NCBI RefSeq assembly: GCF_047496725.1
Contig: NW_027328680.1
Span: 1-64,000, forward strand
Length of the DNA stretch: 64,000 nucleotides
From: Anoplolepis gracilipes
Taxonomy: Eukaryota; Arthropoda; Insecta; Hymenoptera; Formicidae
Reading direction: 5' to 3'
The notes under the pieces are model-generated. The model worked only from the letters and a program-made list of their open reading frames with translations. It was not told the origin of the DNA and did no database searches. The translations under genes and the position numbers were made by a program. Of this stretch, positions 1 to 8,528 are shown in pieces; within the stretch, counting starts at the first letter, position 1, and the number at the start of each line of letters is the position of its first letter.

Positions 1-262
1 AAATCGGTCGTTGTCCATCAATCCTTATACCTTAATACTACTTCAAAATTCTTCGTAAAATATATGTATCCATGTTATATGTATCCAAACTAATTTAACC
101 ACTAACCTCTTAGGTGATAATTACCTGTTCATAATCGTGATAACTGGTGATTGTACGCGATTCCGCTTTCGCATACCCGCAACAAAAAGAAATTATATAC
201 GCACAATCGTTCGCAACCGCGAGTCCTGCTATACCATCGATAATAAATACTTACCTTTAAAT
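1..262 (+). other. Partial 5' untranslated leader of element A
   Basis: AT-rich sequence between the (off-window) primer binding site and the gag ATG. It holds no credible ORF start. A GTG at 137 is in frame with gag but GTG is not a normal eukaryotic initiator. A possible weak splice donor (AG before GTGATA) lies near 114. Confidence 0.75.
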
Positions 263-1621
263 ATGGCTCAATCCGATGATCTCTCGGGGAACATAGAACG
301 CGAAAACCATGAGGAAGCTTTTAGAGATCTACGCGAAAAAGAAAGAGAATTAAAAATCCGAACTGAAATGTTGGAAAACATGATGCGCGCGTTCGCTAAA
401 AATCTACCCGGTTTGCAGGCCTCGAGCCCAGCGGACGTAACAAATAACGCGCCTCCATCGTTTAACATGTCGAACGCCTCGTATAACGATATCAAGCCCA
501 CGACCTCAGCCGCCGGAATCGACGGTTCTCATTATCCTATGGGATATCCGAAATCATATCTGCGCGACGCTCTCGAACTGGTGCCGAAATACGACGGGCA
601 TAACATCCCCGTGCTACAATTCGCTAGGGCATGCAAAAGGGCAAAAGAATCGGTACCGTTGGTAGACGAAGCATTATTTGTCCGTATGCTACGAAATAAA
701 TTAACGCACCACGCATATTTAGCCGTAGAGGATGAAATCCACCCGACCGTGGAAAAATTTCTCGACTGCCTCAGGCGAACTTTCGGTCCCGCTAGAAGCT
801 CGAACTATTATCGCGGACAATTAAGCATGGCATACAAAAAGCCGAACGAGCACATACTTGACTACATCGGGCGTGTTAAGGATCTGAAAACGGCCATAAT
901 TGAAGGAGATCAAGTCCAACTCGGTAGACCGTTATCCGAAAATGAGATTGCCGGAATAGAAGGTTTCGCGTTAGAAGCGTTTTACGAAGGACTTCCACGC
1001 GAATATAGAATAGAACTTCGCGCTGAAGGATATAGTAGCCTCCCCGACGCCTGCTCTAAAGTGGTCACAATTAATAAACGCCTAGAAAGAGAGGAGATAA
1101 GATACAAGAGCACTCGAAACGCGAACGGTAACAATAATCACAATAGTAACGCTGCACCGGCCCCCGTGACGCAAATTCTCCAACGCGATCAGACTGCGGT
1201 AGCGAATACGCCGCCCGGTCCCGGGAATGCACACGAACGAAAAATTTGCGGGTACTGCCAAAAGATCGGACACCTCATACACGAGTGCCGTAAACGACAG
1301 TATCGCGAAAAGTACAATAACAATAATAATAATAATTTCAATAATAATAATAATTATTCCAATAACTCTCATAATACGCACGCTAATAGTAATATGAATA
1401 ATCCACCTCCGCGAAATTCGGGAAACCGAACAGAGGTCTCGGTCAACGGAGCGTCCCGAGGCCCTTTCCAAATCCGCTCCACCCTCTGCATGGAAGGGAA
1501 ACCAGATCCCTTCACGTCCTCCGAGGAGACGACGGAAACGTACCGGCCGTCGAGCTCGCATCATCGTCTTTCCGAGGACCAACAGCCTTCATGCTCGATA
1601 CAGGAGCACAGCCTAATATAA
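263..1621 (+). CDS. gag: Gag polyprotein, element A
   Basis: Structural capsid/nucleocapsid precursor of the retroelement. I start it at ATG 263 (protein begins MAQSDDLSG), which has A at -3 and G at +4; the frame is open further upstream to a GTG at 137 that is unlikely to initiate. This gives 452 residues, a usual size for a Gypsy Gag. An N-terminal charged, coil-prone stretch (REKERELKIRTEMLENMM) precedes a capsid-like middle region. One CCHC zinc knuckle follows (C-x2-C-x4-H-x4-C, nucleotides 1247-1288), which binds RNA in the family. Downstream is an Asn-rich tract encoded by AAT/AAC repeats (about 1315-1400). The 3' end overlaps the pol frame by 220 nt (1402-1621), the window for -1 frameshifting. 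It differs from the element B copy at one residue (Q versus L near the VQLGRP motif). Confidence 0.93.
   Translation: MAQSDDLSGNIERENHEEAFRDLREKERELKIRTEMLENMMRAFAKNLPGLQASSPADVTNNAPPSFNMSNASYNDIKPTTSAAGIDGSHYPMGYPKSYLRDALELVPKYDGHNIPVLQFARACKRAKESVPLVDEALFVRMLRNKLTHHAYLAVEDEIHPTVEKFLDCLRRTFGPARSSNYYRGQLSMAYKKPNEHILDYIGRVKDLKTAIIEGDQVQLGRPLSENEIAGIEGFALEAFYEGLPREYRIELRAEGYSSLPDACSKVVTINKRLEREEIRYKSTRNANGNNNHNSNAAPAPVTQILQRDQTAVANTPPGPGNAHERKICGYCQKIGHLIHECRKRQYREKYNNNNNNNFNNNNNYSNNSHNTHANSNMNNPPPRNSGNRTEVSVNGASRGPFQIRSTLCMEGKPDPFTSSEETTETYRPSSSHHRLSEDQQPSCSIQEHSLI
1420..1426 (+). promoter_or_regulatory. Candidate -1 ribosomal frameshift heptamer GGGAAAC (gag-pol)
   Basis: In the gag frame the bases split as G GGA AAC, the X XXY YYZ form required for tandem -1 slippage. 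It lies 18 nt inside the region where the pol frame becomes open (from 1402). A second in-frame heptamer, C CCT TTC, sits at 1462-1468. GGGAAAC is an established slippery sequence in some retroviruses. Which of the two is used cannot be decided from sequence alone. Confidence 0.6.
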
Positions 1622-4600
1622 TAAAGAAAGGTTGCATTAAATCCGATATTCAAATCAACAACAAGGAGACTATCCAATTAACGGGTATCACCGAAAATGT
1701 TGTCACCACTCTGGGATCCGCCATAGCATACGTTTCGGAAACCCCAGTAGTTTTCCACGTGGTAGCCGACGAATTCCCTATAATCACACAGGGCATATTA
1801 GGTTCGTCGTTCTTCACTGAACATAACGCGTGCATTAATTACGTTAATAAGTTAATCACGTGGCGCGACTGCGCGTTTCCATTCAAGGACAAGGAGTCCA
1901 TTGTCATACCCTCACGTATGAAGCTGGGAATCACGGTCCGCATAGCTAATCCGGAAATTAAAACGGGTTATCTCGCCCCGATACGCGCCCGCGACGCGGT
2001 CTTCGCCGGAGATGCACTTGTCACGTGTATCAACGACAAGGCATATATCAGCATCACGAATACATTAGACGAAGAAGTAGAAATTATAATACCTACCGTT
2101 ACGCTAACAGAAGTAACAAAAATATCACAGGACCCCCCTTCCAGGGAGCCTCTGAGGCAACCCTCTAGCCCATCGGGCAATAGTCCCGTCAAAATTCAAG
2201 CGAGCAAAAGCCTTCGCACCCAAGAAGCACGCACTGCACCTGCAACGAGTCAAGATAATTTTACTACATGCAAAAATAAACAACCAAACAAACTACACAA
2301 TAACACAAAGACCAAGATACACATTGAAAACAACAAACAATCAAACTCATCATTTAACAAACAAAATACGCTACAAAACCAAAATACATTTACCCCCTCT
2401 CTTCCTCTTCTTAATACACCAACACAAAACGTCGATCCCGACTATCATCTCTACGGGCAGGAGCACTGCCTTCCCCTTGTCGCACCAAGGTGCGGCGTCG
2501 ACCTAGGTCGACATCCCAATACCTCTCCCGATTATCCCCCATCCCTTTCTACAAAAAATGCCACACTTCAAGCTACAATCGTTTCTACGCACACGTCCCT
2601 TGATTCTAATACTATTATCACAAATCATTCTCACATTACTTACACAGAAAGGGGATCCTTATCTCCGCCGGCGAACGACGATGCCGCTCTCGCGTCGGTG
2701 CGAACCCCTTCCTCTGGTCTCGGCCCAGGCGGTCAATCTTCTATAATTGCTCTTCCTTACTTTCCTCTAAGCCCCGCAAAAGCGGATGACTCACCCCCTT
2801 TGTGCGTAGCTACAAATAAGCAACCTGAAACAAATAATAATATACATCATTTCACTCTCATCGATCAGCGTGCATCTAATCTTGCGAAATACAACGACAT
2901 ACACAAAATGCAAATAGTTAATATGGTAAACGAGAAGATACATTGGAAAAACTTAAGGAACTCACCCGAGATACTCACCCAGCGCGAACACAATCATAAG
3001 GAAGACTCTACACCGGACAGAATTACTCAAATAATACGACTCTTGCGCCTCGATCATCTTAACGACCTAGAAAAAGAGAATATTTTTGAACTAATAAAAC
3101 GACACAATGACAGATTCTACGTACCAGGAGAATATCTGGACCAAACTTCAACAATCACCCATAAAATAATCACTTCGGACGAGATACCTATACACACGAA
3201 GCAGTATAGATTTCCGCCAATACATCGAGAAGAAATAAATAAACAGGTCAACGAGCTCCTTCAGAAAAATATAGTGACACCATCCACTTCACCGTACAGT
3301 TCCCCCGTCTGGATCGTTCCGAAGAAACCGGACTCAACTGGAAACAAGAGATGGCGAATGGTCATCGATTACAGAAGGCTCAACGAAAAAACGCTAGGAG
3401 ACGCCTACCCTCTGCCAAATATCAGCGATATCCTCGACCAGTTGGGCAGTGCAAAATATTTCTCCGTCCTCGACCTCGCCAGTGGGTTCCATCAAATCCC
3501 AATGGATCCCAAGGATGCGCACAAAACAGCTTTCTCTACACCACATGGCCATTACCAATTCTCCAGGATGCCATTCGGACTCAGAAACGCACCGGCCACT
3601 TTCCAACGATTAATGGACCAAATATTGACCGGACTGCAAGGTATAGAACTTTTGGTGTACATGGACGACATAGTGATATACGCAAGCTCGTTACGGGAAC
3701 ATGACATTAAAATGGATAAATTAATGAAACGTTTAAAAACCGCCAATCTCACTTTACAACCAGATAAATGTGAGTTTTTGCGACATGAAGTCGTCTATCT
3801 CGGGCACGTAATTACAGATACTGGCGTACGCCCTGACCCCCAGAAAGTCTCAGCTGTTAAAGACTTTCCAGTTCCAAGGAGTCTGAAAAACGTACGACAA
3901 TTTCTAGGCTTATCAGGCTACTACCGCCGCTTCATCCCCGATTTTTCAGGAATAGCTAAACCAATGTCGGACCTCCTGAAGAAAAACAGTACCTTCTCAT
4001 GGAACGAAAATACACAACACGCTTTTGAGACTCTTCGAAGACGACTCTGCGAAGAACCGGTACTGCAATTCCCGGATTTCACGCGAGAATTCCTGCTCAC
4101 CACGGACGCATCTGACTACGCTATCGCTGGAGTCCTAAGCCAAGGAACAATCGGCCAAGACTTGCCAATCGCGTATACGTCCAGAGTACTCAATTCAGCC
4201 GAAAGGAACTACTCGACAACAGAGAAAGAGCTGCTAGCCATAATTTATTGCGTCGGACACTTCAGACCTTACCTCTACGGGCGCAAGTTTACGCTCGTGA
4301 CGGATCACCAACCGCTCGCCTGGTTAAACCGAGTGAAGGACCCGACCTCTCGCCTTATGCGATGGCGCCTGAAACTCGAAGAATACGAATATACAGTCGC
4401 ATACAAGACAGGTGTCACGAACAAAAATGCCGATGCCCTGTCCAGAAATCCTATAACCGCTACTGTTTCCATTCTCCCGATCGAAAAAAAACGCATACGT
4501 CTCCCTCAGAAAGTACGAGACCTAATTACAAGCACTGACGATGACAGTTCTGATGATGAAAGGCGTCGGAAAGTACCTACCAGAAGGTCTACGGTCGAGA

Positions 4601-6495
4601 GTGAAATAATCACCTCACGGCCGTATGTTGTAGCTTCCGACTCTTCTGAGGAAATATTCGACAGTAAACCTCTATCATCCGGTCCACCTCCCCCCACATC
4701 TTCCCATCCTTCACCTTCCCCACGTTTCACGAATAACCAACAATCACCACCGTTAATTACGAAAGGACTCTTGGACCTCCTTGACGAACAGACGAACAAT
4801 GAACGCGTCGATAACGTAGCGCAATTTCAGTCACGAGGAAAAACAATATCACACTTACCTTCTATACCCCCAGAACCTCCACCCGACCCCGTGACAGAAC
4901 CGCCGGACGAAACCACTGTTGACGACAACAGCGATAAGGAATTCGATACCTTGGAAATTCTTCCCGAAGAAGAAACTCTGCAAATGAGACCAGAATTAAT
5001 AACCACCCATAGCACAAGATGCCGTATAAAAAAACGCAACATACCATTACTGAATTGCAACGATAACACAATCATACTGGTCACCGTTGATAAACACCCC
5101 TTCGATAAAGGAGCTATGGAATTACAGCAAGATGGATACCTACCTCCGCTAGACGACTTAATGCTCGGAAGAGCGCGAGTCTATCCATCCATAGACGCGG
5201 GACGACACATTATAGTACTACCTGCAAAAGAGAAAAGAACAACATTATTGGACGAAGAAATCTTAAAGGAATGTTTCAGATCAACCCTCGACGTGATGAC
5301 GGAATTACAACTACATACTGTTAGCATACGAGAGACACCCAGCCTCGACACGATACCATGGGATCGAGTCTTACAGACACTGCAAGCGATACTCTCCGAA
5401 AGGCCCGTCACCATCAGCATATGTCATGGACCAACCGTCACCCCTCCGGTAGAGGACCGTACAGCGATAATCCGCGAAAATCACGAATCTGCCGTCGGTG
5501 GACACAAGGGCGTCACGAAGACGTACCAGCGAATTAAACAAAGGTTTACATGGAACAAAATGAAAGGCGATATATTAAACTACATCAGGAATTGTCGAAC
5601 GTGTCAATCTATGAAACTAGTCAGAAGGAAGACTCGACAACCAATGATATTGACCGACACACCTGGACGCGCCTTCGACAAAGTGGCTCTCGACATAGTA
5701 GGACCACTCAGAACCACTCCTAGCGGCAACTCATACGTTCTAACGATGCAAGATCTCCTCACAAAATACTCAGTATACGCACCACTACCAGACGCTAGAG
5801 GCGAAACCACGGCGAACGCCTTTATCCACTATTTTATCTGTCGTTTTGGATGCCCCCGAAGCATACTCACCGACCAAGGGACGAACTTTACCGGTGTACT
5901 CATGAAAAGCGTAACCAAAAAGTTCCGTATCCAACACTTCCGAACGACTGCTCACCATCCACAATCTAATGGGTCACTCGAAAGGTCGCACCTCGTTCTA
6001 ATGGAATACCTGAAGTGCTTCGTCAATAAGGAAGAAGCATGGGACGACCTCATTGAGCGTGCCAGTTTTTCGTATAATACCTCAGTACACGAAGGTACCG
6101 GGTACACACCTCACGAATTGATCTTCGGACGTGTCGCCAGAGTTCCATCGGGACACAACCCCGAAGAAGATCCTGAAACATATCACTCCTACTTAACAAA
6201 CCTGTTCGAAAAAATCTGTGATATACAGGAAGTCGCTAGAGCTAATCTCATTAGGGCTAAAGAGCGCTCCAAAAATTACTACGACAAACGCGTAAACCCG
6301 ACGACTTTCAACGCAAACGATAACGTCTTTCTATTAAACGAGAGTAAAACAGATAAATTCGGAAAAGAATATCACGGCCCGTACCGCATTATCGAAATCC
6401 TCGACCACGAAAACGTGCGAATTCAAATTAATAAATCAACGCGAATAGTGCACGTCAATAGACTACGGAAAGCCCACTACGGCGAACCAGGATGA
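1591..6495 (+). CDS. pol: Pol polyprotein, element A: protease, RT, RNase H, macro-like domain, integrase
   Basis: The frame is -1 to gag and open from 1402; residues are numbered from ATG 1591, though synthesis is probably by frameshift (upstream residues ...FRGPTAF lead into the protease). The aspartic protease core LDTGA begins at residue 2. A long, low-complexity N/T/P-rich linker follows to about residue 480. RT has D628 (VLDLASGF) and YMDD at 690-693. RNase H has D839, E880 and D905. A Ser/Pro-rich linker leads to a macro-like segment at about 1150-1285. Integrase has an H1298/H1305/C1335/C1338 zinc site, D1368, D1428 and E1464 (D,D-35-E) and a C-terminal GPY motif near 1595; no chromodomain is visible. 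At 1634 residues it is longer than usual because of the two linkers and the extra domain. All catalytic residues are intact. Confidence 0.95.
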   Translation: MLDTGAQPNIIKKGCIKSDIQINNKETIQLTGITENVVTTLGSAIAYVSETPVVFHVVADEFPIITQGILGSSFFTEHNACINYVNKLITWRDCAFPFKDKESIVIPSRMKLGITVRIANPEIKTGYLAPIRARDAVFAGDALVTCINDKAYISITNTLDEEVEIIIPTVTLTEVTKISQDPPSREPLRQPSSPSGNSPVKIQASKSLRTQEARTAPATSQDNFTTCKNKQPNKLHNNTKTKIHIENNKQSNSSFNKQNTLQNQNTFTPSLPLLNTPTQNVDPDYHLYGQEHCLPLVAPRCGVDLGRHPNTSPDYPPSLSTKNATLQATIVSTHTSLDSNTIITNHSHITYTERGSLSPPANDDAALASVRTPSSGLGPGGQSSIIALPYFPLSPAKADDSPPLCVATNKQPETNNNIHHFTLIDQRASNLAKYNDIHKMQIVNMVNEKIHWKNLRNSPEILTQREHNHKEDSTPDRITQIIRLLRLDHLNDLEKENIFELIKRHNDRFYVPGEYLDQTSTITHKIITSDEIPIHTKQYRFPPIHREEINKQVNELLQKNIVTPSTSPYSSPVWIVPKKPDSTGNKRWRMVIDYRRLNEKTLGDAYPLPNISDILDQLGSAKYFSVLDLASGFHQIPMDPKDAHKTAFSTPHGHYQFSRMPFGLRNAPATFQRLMDQILTGLQGIELLVYMDDIVIYASSLREHDIKMDKLMKRLKTANLTLQPDKCEFLRHEVVYLGHVITDTGVRPDPQKVSAVKDFPVPRSLKNVRQFLGLSGYYRRFIPDFSGIAKPMSDLLKKNSTFSWNENTQHAFETLRRRLCEEPVLQFPDFTREFLLTTDASDYAIAGVLSQGTIGQDLPIAYTSRVLNSAERNYSTTEKELLAIIYCVGHFRPYLYGRKFTLVTDHQPLAWLNRVKDPTSRLMRWRLKLEEYEYTVAYKTGVTNKNADALSRNPITATVSILPIEKKRIRLPQKVRDLITSTDDDSSDDERRRKVPTRRSTVESEIITSRPYVVASDSSEEIFDSKPLSSGPPPPTSSHPSPSPRFTNNQQSPPLITKGLLDLLDEQTNNERVDNVAQFQSRGKTISHLPSIPPEPPPDPVTEPPDETTVDDNSDKEFDTLEILPEEETLQMRPELITTHSTRCRIKKRNIPLLNCNDNTIILVTVDKHPFDKGAMELQQDGYLPPLDDLMLGRARVYPSIDAGRHIIVLPAKEKRTTLLDEEILKECFRSTLDVMTELQLHTVSIRETPSLDTIPWDRVLQTLQAILSERPVTISICHGPTVTPPVEDRTAIIRENHESAVGGHKGVTKTYQRIKQRFTWNKMKGDILNYIRNCRTCQSMKLVRRKTRQPMILTDTPGRAFDKVALDIVGPLRTTPSGNSYVLTMQDLLTKYSVYAPLPDARGETTANAFIHYFICRFGCPRSILTDQGTNFTGVLMKSVTKKFRIQHFRTTAHHPQSNGSLERSHLVLMEYLKCFVNKEEAWDDLIERASFSYNTSVHEGTGYTPHELIFGRVARVPSGHNPEEDPETYHSYLTNLFEKICDIQEVARANLIRAKERSKNYYDKRVNPTTFNANDNVFLLNESKTDKFGKEYHGPYRIIEILDHENVRIQINKSTRIVHVNRLRKAHYGEPG
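5037..5450 (+). other. Macro-domain-like (TARG1-type) segment inside Pol, between RNase H and integrase
   Basis: Pol residues about 1150-1285. The layout matches the second half of TARG1/OARD1-type macro domains: a GR-H-I strand, a Lys-containing loop (LPAKEKR, K1213), a helix with regularly spaced hydrophobics, then VSI strand, a loop ending S-L-D-T-I-P-W (D1253) and a final V-T-I-S-I strand. TARG1 uses a Lys and an Asp at comparable places to cleave ADP-ribose esters. The first half is poorly conserved and the glycine loop is lost, so activity is uncertain. This is a motif-level reading without a profile search. Confidence 0.5.
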
Positions 6496-6499
6496 CTAC

Positions 6500-6515
6500 C
6501 TTTCTTCTGTTTCAG
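6500..6515 (+). promoter_or_regulatory. Splice acceptor for env mRNA
   Basis: A pyrimidine-rich run ending in TTTCAG starts a few bases after the pol stop and lies 95 nt before the env ATG. This is the expected arrangement for a spliced subgenomic env transcript. The same sequence occurs in B and C. The donor is not identified; the best match in the leader is GAA/GTGAGT inside the 5' LTR (23855 in element B). Confidence 0.65.
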
Positions 6516-6610
6516 ATTGGATTACTCAGTTATCTTCTCCATTTTCTGGTTCAGACCGGAACGTACTGTTCTACATTTTTCTCTTAAGCAGAATCAACAT
6601 AGAGTTCACA

Positions 6611-8467
6611 ATGGCCTCACTGATCGTCTTCCTAGCGTATCTGGCAACCCAGGACTGCAACGCCCTCGTAGGCTACGACTGCAACACGCCGTGCGACAAC
6701 GGGACCACAATCTCGCTGCTCGATAACAACGCCTGTCGATTACACGGGAAGCTTCCAATCACCCGAGATGTGAGCGTGGAGATCCTCGCGAAGCCCAGAC
6801 TCACCACAGCGGACGTACTAAGCTGCCGCATAGAGATAGACTACGTGATCAGCCACACGGACCACACCACGAGGGAATCTACAACACCTACCAGCAATAA
6901 ACGACATTACTTATCTGTATCTGCTCCTGTATGCATGCACATACACGCACAAGGGAAACTGCAATTCGGGAACCAGACCCTTGACGGCCTTTCCGCCAAC
7001 CGCGTGAATAGCCGCACTATTCCGCCGACCGAAACCGTCAGCGCCCACAACCTGCCATCAGACGACCTGAAAACAAAACGCGTCATAAACGTGTACTTGC
7101 ACATAACGTTCAAACGGACCATTGTCAAGATCGACACGATGGAAACCAAGATATTCTTACCTAGTGGTGCTAGTTGCACATACATCGACCTTGAATGCAC
7201 CGACGAAGAGGGCTTTCATAATTTCTGGTCCCCCTTTGTTCACGGAGGATGCACTCAACTACGGCATACCGTCTTGTATAGAGGAATTGCCAAAAGACTA
7301 CAAATTACGGGACGTCCCACGGCATACGCCTTAACGGTAGAAAACACCAACCTGCTCGCGTTTGCTCGAGCGCGTCACGACGTCTGCAACGCCACTGTGA
7401 TACAGACCGAAAACCCCCGACTAGTAATACGGGAAATCAACGACTCTTACGTAAAGAATCAACCATCCGTAAATAAGGTGCACCGATCTCACCACTCGTA
7501 CTTTTCGTACAAGAGTAACACAAAGACAGACCTGAGCGTAGAAAATACCTACGAAGACCTTGTCATGAGGAAATGCCTCACGGAAGTAACAAAATTACAC
7601 GCCTTGACCGCCATGGCTCACCAAGACCCTCCATCATTTGCGTACGCCGTCACAAAAACACCAGGATACTCAGCGCGCGTACGAGGGGAAGCTGTACAAG
7701 TATTTCGATGTACTCCTGTACCTGCACGGATCAGGGCCACGGAAAGCTGTTTCCAGGAGCTCCCAGTAATAATAGACGGGAAGCCCATGTACCTAAAGCC
7801 AAGAACACGCGTTATATCTGGCGAAGGCACAGAAATTGAATGCGATCCGCTTGCTACGGCAATGTACAAAATGAGAAACAAATGGTACGTATTCACTCCA
7901 GAGTTGAAAGTGTCTGCTATCGATCCTCAAGGCCTCCAATCAAGAACGCTACCATGGGGTCAACATATCGACGAGTTAAACGAGATTCACGAGCACTCGG
8001 ACGTACAGAATCCAAGCACAGACGACTCTCCAGGACGACCAGACCACTCGAGCCCTGTATACATCGTGGAGGTCTCGGTAACAACAACAGTTATTGGTGG
8101 AATTATAATACTCACCTTATTTATCATCTTGAAAAGCCTAGCAAGAAAGTTAAGCTATCGAAACTCGAGCCTGAAAAATAAAAACATATTAACAAATGAT
8201 GATATGTTAATGACTGATGATAGTGCCAACTCTCAAAAACCAACCAAACAGGAAACACCTGCCAAGACACTCAGCAATTCTCCATTATCGCGCCCAATGA
8301 TAGATCACCGAATCCAGAAGGACATCTCTCATGAATCCACGGATACGATGACGATTCACCACTCTTCCAAGGAGAGGACTCCCGCCATATCTTCAGAGAT
8401 CGCCAACCTGCGAGAAGCCTACTTGCACTTGGAACGAAAGATCAACCGTCTATCAACCGCACCGTAA
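6611..8467 (+). CDS. env: Envelope-like glycoprotein, element A
   Basis: 618 residues starting at an ATG with A at -3 and G at +4. A hydrophobic signal peptide (MASLIVFLAYLATQDCNA) is followed by a Cys-rich ectodomain with N-x-S/T sites (first at N30). A single membrane span lies at about residues 488-509 (VSVTTTVIGGIIILTLFIIL) with basic residues after it. The cytoplasmic tail is long, about 109 residues, and ends in a heptad-like segment (IANLREAYLHLERKINRL). No clear furin site is evident. The early pattern VGYDC...SLLD...C resembles glycoproteins of insect negative-strand viruses seen in endogenous elements, but I cannot confirm the class. The protein is identical in A, B and C, and the visible nucleotide difference in C is synonymous. 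It probably mediates membrane fusion or particle spread. Confidence 0.88.
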   Translation: MASLIVFLAYLATQDCNALVGYDCNTPCDNGTTISLLDNNACRLHGKLPITRDVSVEILAKPRLTTADVLSCRIEIDYVISHTDHTTRESTTPTSNKRHYLSVSAPVCMHIHAQGKLQFGNQTLDGLSANRVNSRTIPPTETVSAHNLPSDDLKTKRVINVYLHITFKRTIVKIDTMETKIFLPSGASCTYIDLECTDEEGFHNFWSPFVHGGCTQLRHTVLYRGIAKRLQITGRPTAYALTVENTNLLAFARARHDVCNATVIQTENPRLVIREINDSYVKNQPSVNKVHRSHHSYFSYKSNTKTDLSVENTYEDLVMRKCLTEVTKLHALTAMAHQDPPSFAYAVTKTPGYSARVRGEAVQVFRCTPVPARIRATESCFQELPVIIDGKPMYLKPRTRVISGEGTEIECDPLATAMYKMRNKWYVFTPELKVSAIDPQGLQSRTLPWGQHIDELNEIHEHSDVQNPSTDDSPGRPDHSSPVYIVEVSVTTTVIGGIIILTLFIILKSLARKLSYRNSSLKNKNILTNDDMLMTDDSANSQKPTKQETPAKTLSNSPLSRPMIDHRIQKDISHESTDTMTIHHSSKERTPAISSEIANLREAYLHLERKINRLSTAP

Positions 8468-8517
8468 GCCGAGTTCAACGAGCTCACCGTCGCATCATTT
8501 CACGCTGCTCCACTTTT

Positions 8518-8528
8518 AAGGAGGGGGG
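8518..8528 (+). other. Polypurine tract, element A
   Basis: An uninterrupted purine run AAGGAGGGGGG directly abuts the TG that starts the 3' LTR. It is the expected primer for plus-strand DNA synthesis. The same run precedes the 3' LTRs of B and C. Confidence 0.88.

Noticed and set aside
137..262. 42-residue N-terminal extension of Gag
   Set aside because: Its start codon is GTG. The first ATG in frame is at 263 with an ideal context.
3351..3704. 117-codon ORF inside pol and other open frames over gag-pol-env
   Set aside because: Alternative-frame shadows of the highly supported Gag, Pol and Env coding regions.
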